From: Ophiostoma sp. CBS 140.51
Taxonomy: Eukaryota > Ascomycota > Sordariomycetes > Ophiostomatales > Ophiostomataceae
Length of the DNA: 10,036 nucleotides
Assembly (NCBI GenBank): GCA_029298735.1
Contig: JANSLP010000585.1
Coordinates: forward strand, 1-10,036
Direction: 5' to 3'
Below, one piece after another: positions 1 through 6,257 of this stretch (position 1 is its first letter; each line of letters begins with the position of its first letter). Under the pieces are notes generated by a model. That model did no database searches. It was not told the origin of the DNA and saw only the letters and a list, made by a program, of their open reading frames with translations. The position numbers and the translations under genes are program-made.

Positions 1-62
1 CTGATCCAGCGTCGATCTCGCCAGCTCCCGCAAGACGACCGCAAGCCTCCGTCTCTTTTCCG

Positions 63-72
63 TATAAAATAA
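63..72 (+). promoter_or_regulatory. TATA-like element
   Basis: TATAAAATAA fits a TATA-box consensus on the + strand. It lies 1.1 kb upstream of the glycogen synthase ATG, so it would serve that gene only if the leader is very long (see the ATG-free stretch at 285-1196). Just downstream, 84-106 is an AT-rich imperfect dyad (CTGATTAA, 7-base spacer, TTAATTAG, one mismatch). It could equally be AT-rich sequence at the end of an upstream gene outside the window. Confidence 0.3.
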
Positions 73-203
73 AGGTTCTTCCTCTGATTAATTTATTCTT
101 AATTAGTCGTCCTTTATCCCTTGTTCTAAAAGCCAACGGCTTTCAGCCACACTTACACCGCCCGCGAGTTATCGGTCGCATCATTTATCCTCCGTTCCCG
201 TTG

Positions 204-487
204 AGGGGTCGGCTGTGTTGTCCTGGCCTGTTAGTGAAGCCCATGGGGGCCATGTTCGTAACAGTGATCTCTATAGTTCGTATGTACCTACCACTTAGTG
301 ATTTAGCCGGCCGCTTTAAGCGCCCCTGTCCACCTAGACAGATCGGTCGCTTGAAGCCACAGCCATCTCATTTTCTCAAAACGTCCAACATCAGCGCTCC
401 AACCAAAAGAAAGCATTCTTCGCTCGCCCCTCGCCGACTCGCCTAGCCAAGTTTGGATAGCTTCCCACGACCCCAGTCCTTTCCCCT
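204..487. promoter_or_regulatory. Cluster of four STRE cores upstream of glycogen synthase
   Basis: Four copies of the stress response element core CCCCT lie here: AGGGG at 204-208 (minus orientation) and CCCCT at 323-327, 427-431 and 483-487. A PacC-type hexamer GCCAAG sits at 446-451. STRE-dependent stress control of glycogen synthase is known in yeast (Msn2/4) and in Neurospora crassa, and PacC-type pH control of glycogen genes has also been reported in Neurospora. That these copies are bound here is inference, since the motif is short and the region is C-rich. Confidence 0.4.
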
Positions 488-1196
488 TACTATCCATACT
501 AAGCTAAAAGCAGCGCAGCAACTGCACTATCCTCTGCCACCAACCTTGCAGCAGCGGCTGTTTTCTTTTTTTTTGTTGTTTTTGGCAGACCTGGTTCTCG
601 CCACCCTCACGTTGCGCTCCACGAAGCTTGGCCGACAGGTTTTCTCGCCCTCTCCCGTCCTTATTAGTTCCTCGTCCGGTCCTTTTCTCGTTCATTATCT
701 CGCCTTCGCCTTTTCTTTTTCTTTCTTTTCTCCTCTTCTCTCCTATTTTTGCCTCTGCTTTTCTTTCTCATTGCATCCGTTGTCGTGTTGCGCATTCCCC
801 CATCTCTTCTCTGTTTCCAAGCTTCACCTGGCTGTAGCAGTACGAGTACCCAAAGCGGACAGCTCCTCATTTCATTTTGTTGCGGGAAAAACAGCGAGCG
901 CAAAGGCCTCTGACGACACACCTAGCTCTGCGCTTTCTCGCTTCTCCACTTTCAACCCCAAATTGACGTTCTCCCCGCGAGCCTAGACCTGTGCTCTGCT
1001 GATCTACTTCTTCCCTGTTTCTCCTCGCTCCTCCTCGATTCTCGGTTTCTCTTTCTCTCTCCTCTTCACCTTTGCATTATTCTTCTTTTTTTCCTTGCCA
1101 TTGAGTGCTCACCAAGCGGCTCTTGAACTGTGCCGTTTTTCTCAATTCCGATTCCTCCTTTTCCGAAACTCCCAGAATCCCCAGCCTCTTCACACA
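285..1196 (+). promoter_or_regulatory. Pyrimidine-rich upstream region and probable 5' leader of glycogen synthase
   Basis: This stretch has no convincing gene. It contains two strongly pyrimidine-rich parts, roughly 640-800 and 1000-1120, the second about 75 bases before the ATG; such CT-rich tracts are typical next to fungal transcription start sites. There is no ATG in any + strand frame from 285 to 1196. Together these suggest that much of it is transcribed as an upstream-ORF-free leader. A spliced leader intron is possible: GTATGT at 280-285, a TACTAAG-like branch at about 497-503, and CAG at 511-513. No transcript data support that. Confidence 0.5.
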
Positions 1197-3652
1197 ATGG
1201 CTCAGGACGGTGCTCGCGAGCCGCGCGAGGTCAAGAACCACTATCTCTTTGAGGTTGCGACAGAGGTCGCTCACCGTGGTATGTTTTTGCTCTGTTTGCT
1301 TTTCCCGGCTCCTACCCTCCAAGTCTCACCGCGCAACCCTCTTGCGCTGCCGCTTCGCACATCTGCTAATTGCATGTCTTACAACAACAGTTGGCGGTAT
1401 CTACTCTGTTATCAAGTCCAAAGCCCCGGTCACCACTGCCGAATATGGCGACCGGTACACCCTTATCGGTCCTCTGCACCGGGAGTCCGTACGTTTGAAG
1501 TGCCAGTCTATGCGATCTATTCAGTCTTTTTTCTGTGGCTCGAGCGCCATTACTAACAATGTGTCATGCAGGCTGCTGTGGAGGTCGAAGAGCTGGAGCC
1601 CACGAACCCTGAACTTGCCGCAACAATCGATTCTATGAAGGAGCGCGGAATCCAGATTGTCTACGGCCGCTGGCTGATCGAGGGCGCGCCCCGGGTTCTC
1701 CTGATTGACACCAAGTCCGCCTACGGTTTCATGGACGAGTGGAAGGCCGACCTGTGGAACGTTGCTTCGATCCCGGCACCGCCCAGCGACGAGGAAACGA
1801 ACGAGGCTATCGTTTTCGGCTACCTCGTTGCTTGGTTCCTTGGAGAGGTAAGCCAAAATGCAGAATTGGAGCTCTTTGACTGCTCTCTAGGTCGATTTTG
1901 CTAATAATTGCCTTTTTCCCCTCTAGTTCGTCTGCCACGAGAAGAAGAAGGCCGTCATTGCTCACTTCCACGAGTGGCTGGCCGGTGTTGCTCTGCCACT
2001 ATGCAAGAAGCGCCGCATCGATGTCACGACCATCTTCACCACCCACGCCACCCTTCTTGGTCGGTACCTTTGCGCCGGTTCGGTCGATTTCTACAACAAC
2101 CTCCAAAACTTCGACGTCGATGCCGAGGCAGGCAAGCGCGGTATCTACCACCGTTATTGCATCGAGCGCGCCGCAACGCACTCGGCCGACGTTTTCACCA
2201 CTGTGTCGCACATCACTGCCTACGAGAGCGAGCACTTGCTGAAGCGCAAGCCTGACGGTGTCCTGCCCAACGGTCTGAATGTGACAAAGTTCTCCGCTAT
2301 GCACGAGTTCCAGAACTTGCACCAGCACAGCAAGGAGAAGATCCACGATTTCGTGCGCGGCCACTTCTACGGCCACTACGACATTGAGCCCGAGAACACG
2401 CTGTACTTCTTCACGGCAGGTCGCTACGAGTTCCGGAACAAGGGTGTTGACATGTTCATCGAGTCGCTTGCCCGGCTGAACCATCGTCTGAAGTCAGCTG
2501 GCAGCAAGATGACGGTTGTGGCATTCATCATCATGCCCGCCCAGACGCACTCCCTGACCGTGGAGGCTCTCAGAGGACAGGCTGTCGTCAAGTCGCTGCG
2601 CGACACGGTCGACGTCATTGAGAAGAGCATTGGTCGTCGCATCTTTGAGCGCTCGCTCAAGTGGCACGAGGGCGACCCGCTGCCCGATGAGAAGGAGCTG
2701 ATCACGAGCCAGGACCGCGTTCTCCTGCGCCGCCGCCTGTTCGCCATGAAGCGCCACGGCCTGCCGCCAATTGTCACGCACAACATGGTCAACGACCAGG
2801 AGGATCCCATCCTGAACCAGATCCGCCGCGTGCAGCTGTTCAACCACCCCAGCGACCGCGTCAAGATTGTGTTTCACCCCGAGTTCCTGAGCTCGGCTAA
2901 CCCGGTCCTGCCGATGGATTACGACGACTTTGTCCGCGGTACGCATTTGGGTGTCTTCTCGTCGTACTACGAGCCGTGGGGCTACACCCCGGCCGAGTGC
3001 ACGGTGATGGGTGTTCCCAGCGTGACGACCAACCTGTCTGGCTTCGGCTGCTACATGGAGGAGCTGATTGAGAACTCGAGCGACTACGGTATCTACATTG
3101 TCGACCGCCGCTCCAAGGGCGTCGACGACTCTGTCAACCAGCTGACCTCGGTCATGTTCGACTTCTGCCAGAAGAGCCGCCGCCAGCGGATCAACCAGCG
3201 CAACCGTACCGAGCGTCTCAGTGATCTGCTCGACTGGAAGCGCATGGGCCTCGAGTACGTCAAGGCCCGCCAGCTGGCCCTGCGCCGCGCCTACCCCGAC
3301 TCCTTTGCCAGCGACGACGAGGAGGAGGACTACATCCCCGGTGTGGAGCAGAAGATCTCGCGACCGTTCTCTGTGCCGGGCTCGCCCCGCGACCGCACGG
3401 GCATGATGACGCCTGGCGACTTTGCCAGCCTGCAGGAGAGCCACGAGGGTCTGAGCACCGAGGACTACGTTGCATGGAAGCTTCCGTAAGTTTACCATAC
3501 TCTTTACTGATTCATATACGAGTTGCTGCTAACAATTTTGACACAGTGAGGAAGAGGACCCGGATGAGTACCCGTTCCCCCTGACGCTGAAGACCAAGCC
3601 GACCGGTGGTGCCGCGAGCCCGCTGGACGGCGTGATCCTGAACGGGAAATAA
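1197..3652 (+). CDS. gsy: Glycogen [starch] synthase, UDP-glucose-dependent (GT3, EC 2.4.1.11), five exons
   Basis: Exons join(1197..1278, 1391..1488, 1572..1847, 1927..3485, 3547..3652) give 2121 nt and a 706-residue protein, the usual fungal length. The enzyme transfers glucose from UDP-glucose to the non-reducing end of a growing alpha-1,4-glucan primed by glycogenin, in the cytosol. Visible landmarks: HRVGGIY (R27) in the N-terminal Rossmann lobe, HFHEWLAG (165-172), and the E-x7-E catalytic signature YYEPWGYTPAE with E501 and E509. The regulatory arginine helix has R570, R571, R573, R577, R579 and R582, matching the glucose-6-phosphate control region. An acidic loop (615-620) precedes the RPFSVPGSPR phosphosite block, with S634, S638 and T647 aligning with the three yeast Gsy2 phosphosites. 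The tail is acidic. The start has A at -3 and no upstream ATG for 912 bp. An oddity is Ser497 where the family has Pro. The gene is named gsn in Neurospora and GSY1/2 in yeast. Confidence 0.97.
1279..1390 (+). other. Glycogen synthase intron 1 (112 bp)
   Basis: Donor GTATGT at 1279, branch-like GCTAAT at 1365-1370, acceptor CAG ending at 1390. It interrupts a codon after its first base (V28) and removal restores the conserved HRVGGIYSV segment. This is the longest of the five introns in the window. Confidence 0.95.
1489..1571 (+). other. Glycogen synthase intron 2 (83 bp)
   Basis: Donor GTACGT at 1489, perfect branch consensus TACTAAC at 1551-1557, acceptor CAG ending at 1571. It lies between codons (phase 0), after S60. 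Splicing joins IGPLHRES to AAVEVEELEP, as expected for the family. Confidence 0.95.
1848..1926 (+). other. Glycogen synthase intron 3 (79 bp)
   Basis: Donor GTAAGC at 1848, branch TGCTAAT at 1899-1905, acceptor TAG ending at 1926, phase 0. Splicing joins WFLGE to FVCHEKKK. An earlier TAG at 1888-1890 is a poorer acceptor because the branch lies downstream of it. Confidence 0.93.
3486..3546 (+). other. Glycogen synthase intron 4 (61 bp)
   Basis: Donor GTAAGT at 3486, branch TGCTAAC at 3527-3533, acceptor CAG ending at 3546, phase 2 within P672. It separates the last 34 residues, an acidic tail, from the large fourth exon. If it is not spliced, the TAA inside the donor stops translation immediately after P672. 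Confidence 0.93.
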
Positions 3653-3835
3653 ACTTCAGGCCGGTGACGGAGAAGGCGTGTTGGTGGCGAGGTGACGAAG
3701 TAGCTAGGTGACAGTGGAAGCGGGCGAGGGTGCCTTGCATTGTACGGTCAGCGGTGTTCATAACGGGCTTTTTCTTGTTCATTCGATTTTGGCATATGCT
3801 GTCCTTCCAGGCTGGAAGAGACCAGTTTCATCTAA

Positions 3836-3861
3836 CCACAACACAACAACAACACAACAAC
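3836..3861 (+). repeat. CAA/ACAAC low-complexity tract
   Basis: An imperfect run of CAA and CACAA units about 180-210 bp after the glycogen synthase stop codon. It would give an unstructured, A/C-rich segment in the 3' UTR. No function is assigned. Confidence 0.7.
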
Positions 3862-3941
3862 ATACTAATATTAGCGAAGGAGGGAGTAGTCGGGGCCACA
3901 GCAAGGGGCAAGATTGCATAGTAGAGGTGGTCGAGCAGTGG

Positions 3942-3995
3942 CTTTTCTTTTGTTTTTATTTTCGTTTTCGTTTCTACTTGTTGTTTTCGTTTTCA
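3942..3995 (+). repeat. T-rich tract with TTTTCG units
   Basis: The tract is over 60 percent T and contains two separate GTTTTCGTTTTC-like stretches (within 3957-3974 and 3980-3994). It may act as a U-rich 3' processing signal for the glycogen synthase transcript; this is inference from position and composition. Confidence 0.5.
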
Positions 3996-4263
3996 TCATT
4001 CTGGGTTTTATAGGGTCGTGTAGGATTTATCATTGATTGTATACGCAGGGATGCGGATGCACCATTTTTTTCAGATAAGAGTGACAAAGGAGAACGCAGA
4101 CGAGGTGCATCAATATGTCCGAGTATGGAAGGTGTACGGGTATGGAAGAACGAAAGTTTGTCGACAATATCAGAATGAGGCTTTTGGTTCTCTTTCCAAT
4201 CTAACTCTGTCCTTTCTGTATGCATAGTTGTCGTGCTTTCTCACGCTCCTTCAAGTGTCCTAT

Positions 4264-4352
4264 CCGGTGGATACCATCTTGTCTTTTACAGCAGACATCA
4301 TGAGCACAGACAGATCCAGCGGTAGGTGTCCCAAGATGAAATATACCGCCGG
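4264..4352. repeat. Imperfect long inverted repeat in the intergenic region
   Basis: The left arm (4264-4281) reads CCGGTGG, ATA, C, CATCTTG; the right arm (4332-4352) is its imperfect reverse complement. CATCTTG/CAAGATG pair perfectly and CCGGTGG/CCGCCGG pair with one mismatch. The internal loop is about 50 bases. It lies about 610 bp beyond the glycogen synthase stop codon. It could be a structured 3' region or a small element relic; no target-site duplication was seen. Confidence 0.45.
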
Positions 4353-4708
4353 CAAAGCTTCTTATTAACTGATCGGCCCGCTCTATTATGCATGTGTTCC
4401 GCAGGCAATATATTCCGCGGCTGTCGTATATGGGCGGTGCACATGTAAATGCCATAAACAGCGAGAGTGCGGAGGATAGATGCGGTAGACGACGGAGAAT
4501 TGGAAGAAAGCATAGCAGTTATCACAGATATTCACCGTGCTCAAATCCCGAAAAAGAAGCTTCAAACTTTTGAACAGATTACACATCAGATCGATCAACA
4601 TTCGGACAGTCCGCTTCTCTGACACTTCCATATTGTGACCAGTTGCTTTCTTATTTTTGCCCTGAACCTTGCTCCACATACTGTAACATAAATGACATAA
4701 ACAGAAAT

Positions 4709-4733
4709 AGAATACGTCGTATTCTGGCAGAAT
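4709..4733. promoter_or_regulatory. 17-bp dyad overlapping a second dyad
   Basis: AGAATACG-T-CGTATTCT (4709-4725) is a perfect inverted repeat around one central base. Its right arm also forms ATTCTG-G-CAGAAT (4721-4733), so the two dyads share ATTCT. It looks like a binding site for a dimeric protein. The GAA/TTC spacing is out of register for a heat shock element. No factor is recognised. Confidence 0.4.
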
Positions 4734-4764
4734 CAAAGATATCGTGACGATCTGGACTACGATG

Positions 4765-4800
4765 CACTAAAACCGTTCCGTGCCTCACTAAAACGTTCGG
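4765..4800 (+). repeat. Tandem 15-16-bp direct repeat, 21-bp period
   Basis: CACTAAAACCGTTCCG (4765-4780) and CACTAAAACGTTCGG (4786-4800) differ by two one-base indels. The offset is 21 bp, about two helical turns. A shorter CTAAAAC recurs at 4952-4958. Confidence 0.65.
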
Positions 4801-4805
4801 TCGCA

Positions 4806-4847
4806 CCTTCCCCTTCCCCGCAAAATACAAAAAAAACAGGGGGAAGG
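4806..4847. promoter_or_regulatory. Hairpin-forming inverted repeat carrying two STRE cores
   Basis: CCTTCCCC occurs twice (4806-4813 and 4812-4819, overlapping) and pairs with GGGGAAGG at 4840-4847 across an A-rich loop. CCCCT at 4810-4814 and AGGGG at 4838-4842 are stress-response-element cores in opposite orientation. It may belong to the upstream region of the F-box gene 1.4 kb away. Confidence 0.4.
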
Positions 4848-4873
4848 CGGTGCCTGACACTGGCGTCTGGCTG

Positions 4874-4948
4874 GCCAGGCCAAGTCAGGCCAGGGCTAGG
4901 AAAGCGCGCAGGGCGCCGCCCTGGCCCGCATTTTGACTTGCCTAGCCC
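4874..4948. promoter_or_regulatory. GC-rich block with clustered PacC-type hexamers and interleaved inverted repeats
   Basis: GCCARG hexamers occur at 4874-4879, 4879-4884 and 4889-4894, with a fourth on the minus strand at 4920-4925. CAGGCCA is repeated at 4876-4882 and 4886-4892, a 10-bp offset. CAGGGCG-C-CGCCCTG (4909-4923) is a perfect dyad. GGGCTAGG (4893-4900) pairs with CCTAGCCC (4941-4948), and CAAGTC (4881-4886) with GACTTG (4935-4940). GCCARG is the established PacC recognition core; occupancy here is inferred. Confidence 0.4.
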
Positions 4949-4959
4949 GCGCTAAAACA

Positions 4960-6020
4960 TCGACAGCTGTTTCGTGTTGCCGTTCCTTCTTTTCTTGGGC
5001 CTTGTCTTGTGCACGATGCCAGAGAGCAGAGCCAGAAGCTTGAAACAGGCCATCTCAGAATCGGTGAGCAAGAGGCAGCACGCACTCCGTACTAAATACA
5101 GAAGTGCTCCTTGTTCCTTGCTCCTTTTTGTATTGTGCATGCGATACGTCGTAATCCTCACCGCAGCATCTTTGCGTACCCCCTTGCACGGTGACGCCTT
5201 CCATTTTCGCCATTTTGGCTCTATCATTGAGCTCCTTCCTTTCTTTGACTTTGCCTTGCTTTGCACTTCCTTTGCTCTTTCTTCGATTTCTTAGTTTCTC
5301 AGTTCCTGCCCTCCTTCACGGCCCCTTCACTCCTTCCTTCATTTTCCCTTACCCACCACGCACAAGGGTCGCACAGCGAACCGAAGCCGGCCGGAAACAG
5401 AAAGAGCGACAGCGAAAGAAAGGGACACAAGAAACAAAAGGGCAGGAAGGGGTCTTGGCACTCATTGGGAGATCAGAGAGCGGCCCAAAGGGAAAGAGCG
5501 AAGCAGCAAAGGGCCGCGAAGAAAAACAAGAGGGTCAAGAGGGTTCAAAAGAGGGTGAGACTGTGTGTCACAAAACCACAAAAGGGAAGTCACAACCGCC
5601 ATGCTCTTGCACCCTTTGCCAGCACGCGCAGCCAACATCGCCAACGCCAAACGACAGCCAAATAAAAGCTTCCAATCCAAAACAAAGCACACTGCAAAAA
5701 CACAAAAAGAGACCGCGCCGCGTCCAGAGCTGACAGCTCACCACAACAACGTCAATCTCCTCGTGCTCTCCAATCCTCCAAGCCACCGCATCCTCTCCGC
5801 CTTGCCCATTCGCGCCAGTGCCGCCACCATCATTTTGCCCCTGTCGACCAGCTCAGTCAAAGAGAAAGCTGCATGGGAAACTACACGAAAGCGTGTCAGC
5901 CAACCAAATCACGAAACCTGACAAGGAGAACAAGGCCGTTGCGGTGCAGCCCGTTGGATTAGCTACTTGCAGAAATTCATCCCATCTCATCGCTCGTCCG
6001 CCGTCGCCGTCAGACTTTAG
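4960..6020 (+). promoter_or_regulatory. Upstream region of the F-box gene, no gene seen
   Basis: Several open frames cross this stretch, but none has domain-like sequence or plausible codon use. The + strand is pyrimidine-rich at about 5215-5350 and then switches to purine-rich at about 5385-5560. ATGs at 5601 (106-codon frame to 5921, purine at -3) and 5873 (29-codon frame to 5962, T at -3) would be upstream ORFs if transcription starts before them. From 5876 to 6257 there is no ATG on the + strand. Confidence 0.4.
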
Positions 6021-6257
6021 ACTTTCGGGTTCTACTCTCTCTGTCTCTCTGCCTCCCTCCCTTTGGCGGCCTTTCTCGCCTTTTCCCCTCTCGGCGCCCG
6101 CACTTCTTTGGCTTCTGTTTCTTCTTCTTTATCCCTCTCCCCCTCTCCTCTCCCCTCTCTCCCTTGTTTTCTTTTCTTTTCCGTCAGTTCCTCTTTATTT
6201 CCCTTTTCTCCCCTCTTCCCCTCCTCCGTTTTTTAAGCTTCTTTCTCTCTCCACCCC
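6021..6257 (+). promoter_or_regulatory. Polypyrimidine tract before the F-box gene
   Basis: This tract is almost pure C and T and runs up to the start codon; the stretch 6121-6180 has only two purines in 60 bases. Such tracts are usual near fungal transcription starts and probably form the leader. TTTTCCGTCAG ending at 6187 resembles a splice acceptor, so a leader intron is possible but unproven. Confidence 0.6.

Larger units (their letters stand above)
3653..4263 (+). other. 3' flank and probable 3' UTR of glycogen synthase
   Basis: No gene is seen here. An AATAAA overlaps the stop codon (3648-3653), too early to be a credible poly(A) signal. A CAA-rich tract lies at 3836-3861 and a T-rich tract at 3942-3995. 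The T-rich tract, followed by TTTTATAG at 4006-4013, is a reasonable place for transcript 3' end formation, but fungal poly(A) sites cannot be called from sequence alone. Confidence 0.4.

Noticed and set aside
3..446. Frame open from the window start to a stop at 446
   Set aside because: No recognisable domain, mixed composition and no splice-site context; chance openness is more likely than the end of an upstream gene.
453..986. 177-codon + strand open frame before glycogen synthase
   Set aside because: It begins at TTG, contains no ATG, and its composition is simply the CT-rich leader read as Phe/Leu/Ser.
2494..3498. 334-codon minus-strand frame opposite glycogen synthase
   Set aside because: It is the antisense shadow of GC-rich codons in a clearly real gene; its Val/Ala/Leu-rich composition is typical of such shadows.
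4709..4733. Heat shock element
   Set aside because: GAA and TTC units are present but not in the 5-bp register an HSE needs.
4386..4736. 116-codon minus-strand frame between the genes
   Set aside because: No domain, AT-rich random-looking sequence rich in Cys and Tyr, and no promoter or splice pattern.
5191..5733. 180-codon + strand frame in the F-box upstream region
   Set aside because: It reads the pyrimidine-to-purine switch as a Phe/Leu/Ser then Lys/Gln/Glu protein; compositional artefact.
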